Assembly (NCBI GenBank): GCA_946479475.1
Contig: CAMLGG010000124.1
Span: 1 to 14,935 of the forward strand
Direction of reading: 5' to 3'
Origin: an uncultured Ideonella sp.
Lineage (GTDB): Bacteria; Pseudomonadota; Gammaproteobacteria; Burkholderiales; Burkholderiaceae
Length of the DNA stretch: 14,935 nucleotides
Numbering within the stretch: position 1 is the first letter of the stretch; each line of letters opens with the position of its first letter. Below, in pieces: positions 1 through 6,369 of the stretch. A program made the position numbers and the translations under genes. Under the pieces are notes generated by a model. That model saw only the letters and a program-made list of their open reading frames with translations, ran no database searches and was not told where the DNA came from.

Positions 1-290
1 TGGTGGTGCCGATGAACGCGCTGCTGCAGCACCGCGGCCACAACCTGATGGGCGCCGGGCGCTCGATCGCGGTGCAGAACTTCAACGAGCAGGCCTGCAT
101 CCTGGGCCTGGGCGCGCTCTACACCGGCATGACGCGGATGGGCCTGTCCACCTTCGCCACGATCGCCGCCTTCGGCGTCGGCGTGGGCGGCGTGATGTGG
201 TGGATCCACCGCTGGCACAAGCGCAACACCGTGCAGCACCGCGCCGAGGTCGAGCGCCTGCTCGCCATCGCCCGTTCAGACCGTCACTGA
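1..290 (+). CDS. lplT: Lysophospholipid transporter LplT, C-terminal part (5' truncated by window edge)
   Basis: The frame is open from the first bases and ends with TGA at 288-290, so only about the last 95 residues of a gene starting outside the window are present. The visible start resembles E. coli LplT, which has a VVPLNALLQERG stretch and a GAG-AIAVQN stretch; here these read VVPMNALLQHRG and GAGRSIAVQNFNEQ. LplT is a major facilitator superfamily inner-membrane protein that flips lysophospholipids into the cytoplasm for re-acylation. The remainder shows a glycine-rich loop followed by two hydrophobic stretches, consistent with the last membrane helices, and a basic cytoplasmic tail. 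The stop codon shares one base with the ATG of the next gene (TGATG), so the two are probably translationally coupled. The identification rests on remembered family motifs. Confidence 0.82.
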   Translation, partial: VVPMNALLQHRGHNLMGAGRSIAVQNFNEQACILGLGALYTGMTRMGLSTFATIAAFGVGVGGVMWWIHRWHKRNTVQHRAEVERLLAIARSDRH

Positions 291-1156
291 TGCAGCCGCG
301 ACTGTGGCCGACGCTCGCGCTGGTGCTCAACGCGCTCGTGTGGGGAACGTCGTGGTGGCCGTTCAGGCAGCTGCACGAGCACGCCGGGCTGCATCCGCTG
401 TGGACCACCGCCGGCGTGTACCTCATGGCGGTCGTCGTGATCGGCGCTCGGCGGCCGTCCGCCTGGGCCGAACTCGCGCGGCACCCGGCCCTGTGGCTGA
501 TCGTGCTCGCCTCGGGGACCACCAACGCCACTTTCAACTGGGGCGTCACCGTGGGCGACGTGGTGCGTGTCGTGCTGCTGTTCTACCTGATGCCGCTGTG
601 GGCCGTGCTGCTGGCCCGACTGCTGCTGAAGGAGCCGCTGACCACGAATGCGGCGCTGCGCGTGCTGATGGCGCTGGCCGGCGCGGTGATCGTGTTGTGG
701 CCGCAGGAGGGCACATCGCTGTGGCCGCTGCAGGTGACGGACCTGCTCGGCGTCATCGGCGGCTTCAGCTTCGCGCTCAACAACGTGATGCTCAAGCGCG
801 AGTCGCGGCGCAGCGAATCCGCCCGCGCGCTGGCGATGTTCCTCGGCGGGGCGCTCGTCGCCGCGCTGCTGGCGCTGGCCCTGGGCCCCGCACGGGTGCC
901 GCCTCCGGCGGGTCTGTCGGCCGGCTGGCTGCTGTTCGCGGCGGCGCTGGGCGGCTTCTTCCTGCTCAGCAACCTCGCCCTGCAGTACGGCGCGGCGCGG
1001 CTGCCGGCCAATGCCACCGCGGTGATCATGTTGACCGAGGTGGTGTTCGCCTCGACATCGGCGCTCGCCCTCGGCGCGGGCGAGCTCACGCCGGCGCTGG
1101 CGCTGGGCGGCTCGCTGATCGTCGGCGCCGCCCTACTGGCCGCCTCGCGGCCCTGA
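290..1156 (+). CDS. EamA/DMT-family membrane transporter
   Basis: This 288-residue protein is almost wholly hydrophobic and fits the drug/metabolite transporter (EamA) fold of ten membrane helices in two repeated halves, roughly residues 8-135 and 150-285. Family-like features are the N-terminal LNALVWGTSWWPFRQL, the first-half end LLFYLMPLWAVLLARLLLKEPLT, and the second-half equivalent ANATAVIMLTEVVFAS followed by GGSLIVGAALLA. The length is normal for the family. The frame is open further upstream, but the ATG at 290 is chosen because it overlaps the lplT stop and immediately precedes the first helix. No good Shine-Dalgarno precedes it, which suits coupling to lplT. Members export amino acids, sugars or drugs; the substrate cannot be read from the sequence. 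Confidence 0.88.
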   Translation: MQPRLWPTLALVLNALVWGTSWWPFRQLHEHAGLHPLWTTAGVYLMAVVVIGARRPSAWAELARHPALWLIVLASGTTNATFNWGVTVGDVVRVVLLFYLMPLWAVLLARLLLKEPLTTNAALRVLMALAGAVIVLWPQEGTSLWPLQVTDLLGVIGGFSFALNNVMLKRESRRSESARALAMFLGGALVAALLALALGPARVPPPAGLSAGWLLFAAALGGFFLLSNLALQYGAARLPANATAVIMLTEVVFASTSALALGAGELTPALALGGSLIVGAALLAASRP

Positions 1157-1214
1157 CACCGCGTCGGCCTTGGCCCCGCGTTAGCATCCGCGTCGCTTTC
1201 CAAGGAGCTTCACG

Positions 1215-1700
1215 ATGAGCAGCGTCTACGATTTCAGCGCCCGGACGATCCAGGGCCAGCCCGTCGAGCTCAGCCAGTTCAAGGGCCGGGTGCTGCTCAT
1301 CGTGAACACCGCCAGCGAGTGCGGCTTCACGCCGCAGTTCAAGGGCCTGCAGGCCCTGTTCGAACGCTATGCCGACCGCGGCTTCGCCGTGGTGGGCTTC
1401 CCGAGCAACGAGTTCGGCGGCCAGGACCCGGGCAACAACGAGGAGATCGCCTCGTTCTGCGAGATGAACTACGGCGTCAGCTTCCCGATGATGGCCAAGG
1501 TCGAGGTCAATGGTGGCAATGCCCACCCGCTGTGGAAGTGGCTCAAGGGCGAGAAGCCCGGCTTCCTGGGCACCGAGGCGATCAAGTGGAACTTCACCAA
1601 GTTCCTGGTCGGCAAGGACGGCCAGGTCCTCAAGCGCTATGCGCCGCAGGACGAGCCGGAGAAGCTCGCCAAGGACATCGAGGACGCCCTAGCCGCCTGA
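1215..1700 (+). CDS. Cys-type glutathione/thioredoxin peroxidase (BtuE/GPx family)
   Basis: The 161-residue protein has the complete glutathione peroxidase family signature. It reduces hydrogen peroxide and organic or lipid hydroperoxides in the cytoplasm. Visible active-site residues are the peroxidatic Cys36 in NTASECGFTPQ, Gln70 in FGGQDPG, and Trp125-Asn126 in WNFTKF. Cys82 in the SFCEMNYG segment sits where the resolving cysteine of thioredoxin-dependent GPx enzymes lies, so thioredoxin rather than glutathione may be the real reductant (inference). The usual FPCNQF segment reads FPSNEF here: the non-essential middle cysteine is replaced by serine. AAGGAG at 1202-1207 is a good ribosome site for the ATG at 1215. 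A TAGCAT sequence at 1182-1187 is a weak possible -10 element. The last 12 bases overlap the end of the convergent Crp-like ORF. Confidence 0.93.
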   Translation: MSSVYDFSARTIQGQPVELSQFKGRVLLIVNTASECGFTPQFKGLQALFERYADRGFAVVGFPSNEFGGQDPGNNEEIASFCEMNYGVSFPMMAKVEVNGGNAHPLWKWLKGEKPGFLGTEAIKWNFTKFLVGKDGQVLKRYAPQDEPEKLAKDIEDALAA

Positions 1701-1859
1701 GCTCGGCTCCGGCGGCAGCCACAGGCCGCCATAGGCCTGCTTCAGCCGGCGTTGCCGGGCCAGCTGCACCACCACCTCGTTGACCGTCTGGCGGGAAAGC
1801 CCTGCGAGCGCCGCCAGTTCTGCCTGCGTGACCCGGATGAAAAGTCGGACAGCCGACAT
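1689..1859 (-). pseudogene. Crp/Fnr-family regulator, HTH-only remnant (or mini-regulator)
   Basis: Read on the minus strand, 56 residues carry a recognisable Crp/Fnr C-terminal winged helix-turn-helix: VTQAELAALAGLSRQTVNEV followed by VVQLARQRRLKQAYGGLWL. This corresponds to the family pattern of a sequence-recognition helix with SRQTVN and a wing ending in YG. A normal family member has about 220 residues, with a cyclic-nucleotide-binding domain before this part. That domain is absent; its place is taken by the oppositely oriented DUF2332 gene. The likeliest reading is a deletion remnant. Against pure decay, the reading frame is intact, an ATG (1859-1857) precedes the homologous part, and a GGAG (complement of 1864-1867) lies four bases before that ATG, so a small DNA-binding protein could be made. 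It converges on gpx with a 12-bp overlap. Confidence 0.68.
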
Positions 1860-1860
1860 T
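1841..1860. promoter_or_regulatory. Inverted repeat GTCGG-N4-CCGAC flanked by A and T runs
   Basis: Arms GTCGG (1844-1848) and CCGAC (1853-1857) are separated by ACAG, with a run of A on the left and ATTTT on the right. The hairpin overlaps the first codons of the minus-strand Crp-like fragment and lies 36 bp upstream of the DUF2332 start. It could be an operator or a weak transcription stop. Five base pairs in such GC-rich DNA can arise by chance. Confidence 0.3.
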
Positions 1861-1892
1861 TTGCTCCGCCCGCATGGGCCTACTCTCCACCC

Positions 1893-3020
1893 ATGACGAC
1901 GCCCACGCCCCCTTTCGACGAACTGGTCCGGCATATGCGCGGCTTCGCCCGCGAACACCCGGCCGACTCGCTCTACGCCCGCATGGCGATGGTCGTCGCC
2001 GAGCGGCCCTCCCTGGCCGGCCTGCTGCTGGCCGCACCACCCGAGCGGCGCTGGGCCACGCTGTTGTTCGGCGCACTGCACGAGCGCCTGCTGGCCCTCA
2101 AGGACGAGGGCGCAACCCTGCCGGCGCTGGCGCAGTACTACCCGAGCCTGCACGGCTCGCGAAAGCCGGACAAAGCGCTCGGCGACGCCCTCGAATCCTT
2201 CGTCGCAGCCCACGGCGGCCGCTTGCGCGAGACCATCGCCCGCCGCATCACCCAGACCAACGAGGTCGGCCGCTCGGCGGTGCTGTGGCCGGCGTTGGCC
2301 GAGATCGCCCGCAGCCATGGAGGCCGGTCGCTGGCCTTGTTCGACTTCGGCTGCAGCGCCGGGCTGAACCTGGGCGTGGACGCCTTTCGCATCGCCTACC
2401 GGCACCCTGACGGCAGCCCCTGGTTCGAAGTCGGCGGCGGCGCCGAAGGGCCGCTGCTGCCCTGTCGCCTGCTCGGTGGCCGCCCGCCGCAGGATCCATG
2501 GCGCATCGAGCGCCGGCTGGGCGTGGACCGCGAGCCGGTCGACATCCAGGACGCCGAGGCCTTGCGCTGGCTGCGCGCCTGCCTGTGGCCCGAGGAAGCG
2601 GCCCGCGCGGAGCGGTTCGAAGGCGCGCTGGCCGTGGCCCGTGCAGCGCGACACCCCGTTCGCGCCGCACCCGATGGCCTCGCCGTGCTGGACTCGTGGC
2701 TGGGCGAGCTGCCCGCCGGCGTGACACCCGTCCTCTTCAACAGCTGGGTGCTCGCCTACTTCACGCCCGAGGAGCTCGCGGCGCACACCGCGCGGGTCCA
2801 CGCGCTGATCCGCGAGCACGGCCTGGTGTGGCTGAGCGCGGAGGACAACACGCGCCTGGCCGCCACGACGGGCCTGCCGCTCACGCCGGCGCGACACGCT
2901 TCGGCACCCGGCACGGCGACCTACTGGGCGCTGAGCGAGCGCGACGGCCAGGGCGGCGTCGCCAGCCGGCTGCTGGCCAGCAGCCATGCCCACGGCGAAT
3001 GGCTCGACTGGCTGGGCTGA
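1893..3020 (+). CDS. DUF2332-family protein, possible SAM-fold
   Basis: The 375-residue soluble protein matches the general appearance of DUF2332: an N-terminal helical part with LYARMA, an LLFGALHERLLAL stretch, QYYPSLHG, then QTNEVGRSAVLWPAL, and a central FDFGCSAGLNLGVDAF segment. That central motif resembles the glycine-rich SAM-binding loop of class I methyltransferases (where acidic-G-x-x-x-G-LN is typical). The later LFNSWVLAYFTPEELAAH and WLSAEDN stretches fit the rest of such a Rossmann domain. No biochemical role is established for the family that I can name with confidence. The frame is open further upstream, but ATG 1893 is preferred because upstream residues overlap the Crp-like coding region and are not family-like. 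No clear Shine-Dalgarno is seen. It is probably transcribed alone. Confidence 0.82.
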   Translation: MTTPTPPFDELVRHMRGFAREHPADSLYARMAMVVAERPSLAGLLLAAPPERRWATLLFGALHERLLALKDEGATLPALAQYYPSLHGSRKPDKALGDALESFVAAHGGRLRETIARRITQTNEVGRSAVLWPALAEIARSHGGRSLALFDFGCSAGLNLGVDAFRIAYRHPDGSPWFEVGGGAEGPLLPCRLLGGRPPQDPWRIERRLGVDREPVDIQDAEALRWLRACLWPEEAARAERFEGALAVARAARHPVRAAPDGLAVLDSWLGELPAGVTPVLFNSWVLAYFTPEELAAHTARVHALIREHGLVWLSAEDNTRLAATTGLPLTPARHASAPGTATYWALSERDGQGGVASRLLASSHAHGEWLDWLG

Positions 3021-3059
3021 TGCACGGCAGCCGCTGTACGGCCGTTCGCACCGCGCCGC

Positions 3060-3065
3060 GATAAT
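3060..3065 (+). promoter_or_regulatory. Possible -10 element for the aminotransferase gene
   Basis: GATAAT matches TATAAT at five of six positions and stands out in a GC-rich 77-nt gap, 32 nt before the ATG at 3098. No convincing -35 hexamer sits 16-18 bp upstream, so the call is tentative. Confidence 0.3.
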
Positions 3066-3097
3066 CGGCCATCGCATCCATCCAGGCCACACACGCC

Positions 3098-4294
3098 ATG
3101 TTCGCCCACATCACGCCCTATGCCGGCGATCCGATCCTGTCCCTGAACGAGGATTTCCAGAAGGACCCGCGCCCGGGCAAGATCAACCTGTCCATCGGCA
3201 TCTACTTCGACGACGCCGGCCGCATCCCGGTGATGCAGTCGGTGGAGAAGGCCGAGGCCATCCTCGCCGGCAAGGTCGGCCCCAAGCCCTACCTGCCGAT
3301 GGAGGGCGCGGCCAACTTCCGCGCCGTCGTGCCGCCGCTGCTGTGGGGCGAGGGCCACCCGGCGCTGGTGGCGGGCCGCATCGCGACCATGCAGGCGGTG
3401 GGCTCCAGCGGCGGCCTGAAGGTCGGCGCGGACTTCATCAAGGCCTGGTTCCCGGGCAGCGAGGTGTGGGTCAGCGACCCCACCTGGGACAACCACAAGG
3501 CGGTCTTCGAGGGCGCGGGCCTCACCGTCAACACCTACCCGTACTACGACAGCGTTACCGGCGGCCTGCGTTTCGACGCCATGCGCGACACCCTGGCCGA
3601 CCTGCCCAAGCGCAGCGTGGTGCTGCTGCATGCGTGCTGCCACAACCCGACGGGGGTCGACCTGACGAAGGCGCAGTGGGACGCGCTGGTCCCCGTGCTG
3701 CGCGAGCGCGAGCTGATCGCCTTCCTCGACCTGGCCTACCAGGGCTTCGGCGACGGCATCGAAGAGGACGCGTATGCGATCCGCGCACTGACCGATGCCG
3801 GGCTGTCCTTCTTCGTCGCCAACTCGTTCTCCAAGAACATGAGCGTGTACGGCGAGCGCTGCGGTGCGCTGAGCGTCGTCTGCCCGGATGCCGCCCAGGC
3901 CGCCCTCGTGCTGGGCCAGCTCAAGTTCACGGTGCGCCGCAACTACTCCAACCCGCCCATCCACGGCGGCCAGCTCGTGGCCACCATCCTCGGCACGCCG
4001 GAGCTGAAGGCCCTGTGGGTGAGCGAAGTCGCCGCCATGCGCGAGCGCATCCAGGCGATGCGCCAGCGGCTGCACTCGGTGCTGAGCGCCAAGCTGCCGG
4101 GGCGCGACTTCAGCTACTTCCTCACCCAGCGCGGCATGTTCAGCTACACCGGCCTTTCGACGGCCCAGGTCGACCGCCTGCGCGAGGAGTTCGGCGTCTA
4201 CCTCATCCGCACCGGCCGCATGTGCGTGGCCGGGCTGAACAACGGCAACGTGGAGCGCACGGCCGAGGCGATGGCCGCGGTGCTGGCGGGCTGA
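3098..4294 (+). CDS. tyrB: Aromatic amino acid / aspartate aminotransferase (class I PLP enzyme)
   Basis: This 398-residue enzyme belongs to subfamily I-alpha of the PLP aminotransferases (AspC/TyrB). It transfers amino groups between aromatic amino acids or aspartate and 2-oxoglutarate in the cytoplasm. Key residues visible are HNPTG (182-186), Asp211 in FLDLAYQGF (contacts the pyridine nitrogen), the Schiff-base Lys246 in [14 protein letters not shown] with Arg254, the NYSNPP stretch (282-287), and Arg374 in LIRTGRM, equivalent to the carboxylate-binding Arg386 of AspC. The length is normal. SVYGERCG resembles the TyrB form (SLYGERVG) more than the AspC form, which favours broad aromatic specificity, but this is inference. 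No strong Shine-Dalgarno precedes the start. Two hairpins close the gene on its 3' side. Confidence 0.92.
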   Translation: MFAHITPYAGDPILSLNEDFQKDPRPGKINLSIGIYFDDAGRIPVMQSVEKAEAILAGKVGPKPYLPMEGAANFRAVVPPLLWGEGHPALVAGRIATMQAVGSSGGLKVGADFIKAWFPGSEVWVSDPTWDNHKAVFEGAGLTVNTYPYYDSVTGGLRFDAMRDTLADLPKRSVVLLHACCHNPTGVDLTKAQWDALVPVLRERELIAFLDLAYQGFGDGIEEDAYAIRALTDAGLSFFVANSFSKNMSVYGERCGALSVVCPDAAQAALVLGQLKFTVRRNYSNPPIHGGQLVATILGTPELKALWVSEVAAMRERIQAMRQRLHSVLSAKLPGRDFSYFLTQRGMFSYTGLSTAQVDRLREEFGVYLIRTGRMCVAGLNNGNVERTAEAMAAVLAG

Positions 4295-4309
4295 GCGACA
4301 GGGTCGCTC
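4293..4309 (+). terminator. Hairpin overlapping the aminotransferase stop codon
   Basis: Perfect 7-bp arms GAGCGAC (4293-4299) and GTCGCTC (4303-4309) with a 3-nt AGG loop. The left arm begins inside the TGA stop. There is no U tract directly after it. It may protect the mRNA 3' end or assist the stronger hairpin that follows. Confidence 0.5.
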
Positions 4310-4317
4310 CACCAGCG

Positions 4318-4341
4318 AAACGGGGGCCGTTGGCCCCGTTT
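4318..4341. terminator. Bidirectional intrinsic terminator between convergent genes
   Basis: Eight perfect pairs join AAACGGGG (4318-4325) to CCCCGTTT (4334-4341); with one bulged G the stem extends to 11 bp around a GTT loop. Each strand ends in a short T run after the stem. It lies between the aminotransferase stop (4294) and the lipoprotein stop (4359) of the opposing gene, so it can serve both. Confidence 0.8.
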
Positions 4342-4358
4342 GCGCTTCTGCTCCCAGC

Positions 4359-5354
4359 TCAGGGCGTCAGGCCCTTCAGCTCGCTGGTGCCGCCGTCAGT
4401 CGAACCGTCGTCGAACCGATCGGAGTACTTGCACTTCACATTGCGGCCCAGATCGACAGCCCACCAGCAAGTCATGCTGGACGTGAACGCCAGGACCGGG
4501 AAGTCCGGATTGCTGAAGGTCACGGTCGATCGGCTCTCGGATCTGATCCTCAGGGTGTCATGGGTGCCTTGCGGCACGGTGATCCGTTCGTACGCCTCGA
4601 CGGCATTCGAGTAGTGGAAGACTACGCTCGACCGTTCGCAATCCCGCTTCGCATCACCAGACCACGACTTGCCCACCTGCAGCGGATAACTCACGCCCGC
4701 CACCGGCTGGTCAAAAAGGCATTCGACGCCCGTGCCCGTGTCGACATAGCCGAGGTTGCGGTCCTGAGCGTCGTAGAGCACGCGCAGCACGGAATAGGTG
4801 CCAGGGGTAGTGCCTGCTTCAGTCCCGTAGCGGCCGTTGTCCATCAAGACGGTCCTGACGAACTGGTCTTGGCGAGTGGTGTCCCCCAAGGTATCCGTCC
4901 AGTCCAAGGACCAGGTGGCGACCTGGCCATCGACTGGCGCCACGCGCTGGAACTCCTTCGGCGCCACCGTCACGTTCAGCGTCGCCTTCTGGCTCGCATC
5001 CGCCTTGTCCGTGAACACCACCACCAGCGAGCCGCCGGCGTTGCTGCTGACGGTCATCGACTTGGAAGTGAACGAGAAGCCGTTGACCTCGTAGCTGCTG
5101 CCCGTGGCGGTCGGCTCCCAGCGCGTCTCGCCGGCCGACTCGAAGACCAGCGTCGCCCCGGAAGGCACCTCGATCGTGCTCGTCTCGCCCGCGGTGAGCG
5201 GATTCGCCGCATCCGCCGTGCCGTCGACCGCGACGTTCACGCCGAACGCCGGCTTCTCGTCGCTGCTGCTGCCGCCGCCGCACGCGGCCAAGGCCATCAC
5301 GGCCACCACACCCAGGGCGCGCAAGGGCGCACCCATCCACATGCCGATTCGCAT
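4359..5354 (-). CDS. Hypothetical lipoprotein, Ig-like N-terminal region plus cysteine-containing C-terminal domain
   Basis: The 331-residue product has a lipoprotein signal peptide: basic start, hydrophobic LRALGVVAVMALAA, and an exact lipobox LAAC with lipidated Cys25, followed by a flexible GGGSSSDEK linker. No inner-membrane retention Asp follows the Cys, so outer-membrane sorting is expected. Residues about 37-132 are rich in beta-forming, Ser/Thr/Gly/Val residues and look like a bacterial Ig-like domain. Residues about 135-331 form a second beta-rich domain with four cysteines (212, 239, 296, 308) that could make two disulfides. Its RITVPQGTHDTLRIR and WWAVDLGRNVKC stretches recall DUF3108-like secreted proteins, a loose resemblance only. 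AGGGAG lies seven bases before the ATG on the minus strand. The function is unknown. The DNA looks less GC-extreme than neighbouring genes. Confidence 0.85.
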   Translation of the reverse strand: MRIGMWMGAPLRALGVVAVMALAACGGGSSSDEKPAFGVNVAVDGTADAANPLTAGETSTIEVPSGATLVFESAGETRWEPTATGSSYEVNGFSFTSKSMTVSSNAGGSLVVVFTDKADASQKATLNVTVAPKEFQRVAPVDGQVATWSLDWTDTLGDTTRQDQFVRTVLMDNGRYGTEAGTTPGTYSVLRVLYDAQDRNLGYVDTGTGVECLFDQPVAGVSYPLQVGKSWSGDAKRDCERSSVVFHYSNAVEAYERITVPQGTHDTLRIRSESRSTVTFSNPDFPVLAFTSSMTCWWAVDLGRNVKCKYSDRFDDGSTDGGTSELKGLTP

Positions 5355-5614
5355 GCCAACTCCCTGTATCGAGGTTCAAAGACTGCCCAAGGCACCGGGC
5401 GGTGCCGGCCCATCGCCGGGGCGAGCGGGACGATAGCCGCGCCGCCGGAAACATTTCTGAACAATCTGATGAGCGGACTGATGGTTTCTTCTGCGGCGTG
5501 ACATATCGCCACGCGTTCCACGCCCCACCTGGCACCCCAGGGTCCGGCAGGCGTCCTTAAGGCCCGCTTCATCCAGGGTCGGCACGATGCCACCGACCAT
5601 CCCTGGAGATCACC
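5355..5614. other. Divergent intergenic region between lipoprotein and cytochrome b561 genes
   Basis: This 260-nt stretch is the longest gap in the window and must hold promoters for both divergent transcripts. It contains an AT-richer patch at about 5447-5512, and a PmrA/QseB-like direct repeat at 5556-5572 facing the cytochrome operon. The lipoprotein ribosome site lies at its left edge and the cytochrome one (GGAGA, 5605-5609) at its right edge. No coding frame with family resemblance was recognised and no confident -35/-10 pair could be assigned on either strand. Confidence 0.6.
5556..5572 (+). promoter_or_regulatory. PmrA/QseB-like tandem half-site
   Basis: CTTAAG (5556-5561), a 5-bp spacer, then CTTCAT (5567-5572). 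PmrA and QseB boxes are direct repeats of a CTTAAG/CTTAAT-like hexamer with 5 bp between them, giving the 11-bp periodicity expected for two OmpR-type DNA-binding domains on one face of DNA. The first half is perfect; the second has a one-base deviation. It lies 42 bp upstream of the cytochrome b561 start, in the operon that encodes an OmpR-family regulator of the same subclass, so autoregulation is the natural inference. A weak CACGAT (5583-5588) could be the -10. Confidence 0.5.
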
Positions 5615-6361
5615 ATGTCCTCACGATCCTGGCCCGGCGTGTCCGGGCGCGCCACCGGCAGCCAGGCCGCGCAGGCCCCCGCAAGCCCCGTGCTTGTCTG
5701 GGACCTGCCCGTGCGCCTGACCCACTGGCTGATGGTGCTCAGCTTCGCTGGAGCCTGGCTCACGGCCGAGGGCGAGCGCTGGCGCCTGGTCCACGTCACG
5801 CTCGGCTACACCCTGGCCGGCCTGGTCGCGTTCCGCCTCGCCTGGGGCCTCTTGGGGACACGCCATGCCCGTTTCGCCAGCTTCGTGCGCGGGCCCGCTG
5901 CGGCCTGGGCCTACCTCCGGGGCCTGATGGACGGCCATGCGCCTCACTACACCGGCCACAACCCGGCCGGCGCGCTCGCCATCGTCGCTCTGCTCGGCTT
6001 CGGGGTCCTCACCACCGGCCTCGGCTGGGCCCTGGATGCGGACCTCGGCGGCCACCTGCTGGAAGAGGCGCACGAGTTGGCCGCCCAGGCCATGCTGGCC
6101 GTGGTCGGCGTGCACCTGCTGGGCGTGCTCGTGGGCAGCCTGGCCCACCGCGAGAACCTCGTCCGGGCGATGTTCACCGGCCGCAAGCGGGCACCGCGCG
6201 ACCAGGCCATCGGCCGCGCCTGGAGCGCCCTGGCGGCGCTGATCTTGATCTTCGTCGTCTCGTTCTGGGCGTGGCAATGGCAGAGTGCCCCTGCCGCCCA
6301 GGGCCTGACGGCCGCCCAGCATGGCGCCATGGCACACGAGGGCGACGATGACGACGATTGA
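5615..6361 (+). CDS. Cytochrome b561-family membrane protein with poly-Asp tail
   Basis: The 248-residue protein resembles the bacterial cytochrome b561 / hydrogenase-type cytochrome b group (COG3658-like). It begins its conserved part with VWDLPVRLTHWLMVLSF. Likely heme-ligand histidines are His37, His60, His153 and His167, placed on hydrophobic stretches at about 35-51, 61-80, 119-138, 155-176, with a further one at 202-222. Five helices with a cytoplasmic N-terminus would leave the C-terminus in the periplasm (inferred). That tail reads QHGAMAHEG followed by five aspartates, a candidate cation-binding patch. The family passes electrons between quinones and periplasmic partners. GGAGA at 5605-5609 supports the ATG at 5615. 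The stop overlaps the ribosome site of the regulator gene, so the three genes form one operon. Confidence 0.86.
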   Translation: MSSRSWPGVSGRATGSQAAQAPASPVLVWDLPVRLTHWLMVLSFAGAWLTAEGERWRLVHVTLGYTLAGLVAFRLAWGLLGTRHARFASFVRGPAAAWAYLRGLMDGHAPHYTGHNPAGALAIVALLGFGVLTTGLGWALDADLGGHLLEEAHELAAQAMLAVVGVHLLGVLVGSLAHRENLVRAMFTGRKRAPRDQAIGRAWSALAALILIFVVSFWAWQWQSAPAAQGLTAAQHGAMAHEGDDDDD

Positions 6362-6365
6362 GGTG
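6360..6365 (+). promoter_or_regulatory. Ribosome binding site deciding a GTG start
   Basis: GAGGTG lies four bases before GTG 6370 and inside the end of the cytochrome gene. It favours that GTG over an in-frame TTG at 6358, which would add MRCP ahead of the conserved VLLAEDD core. Confidence 0.6.
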
Positions 6366-6369
6366 CCCC

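Noticed and set aside
197..289. Upstream GTG start for the EamA transporter
   Set aside because: The added 31 residues are Arg/Pro-rich, overlap lplT and precede a good family-like N-terminus at 290.
1861..1886. Promoter pair TTGCTC / TACTCT for DUF2332
   Set aside because: The spacing is only 14 bp and both hexamers are weak.
1752..1892. Upstream start for the DUF2332 protein
   Set aside because: The extra residues are antisense to the Crp-type HTH coding region and not family-like.
1860..3092. Upstream extension of the Crp-like minus-strand frame to 467 codons
   Set aside because: The extension is antisense to the DUF2332 gene and shows no cyclic-nucleotide-binding domain; only the last 56 residues resemble Crp/Fnr.
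2921..4312. Minus-strand open frame of 463 codons opposite the aminotransferase
   Set aside because: The plus strand has every PLP-enzyme motif; the antisense product is compositionally skewed and unrecognisable.
4560..5501. Plus-strand 313-codon frame opposite the lipoprotein
   Set aside because: The minus strand has a signal peptide, lipobox and ribosome site; the plus translation is Arg-rich with no motif.
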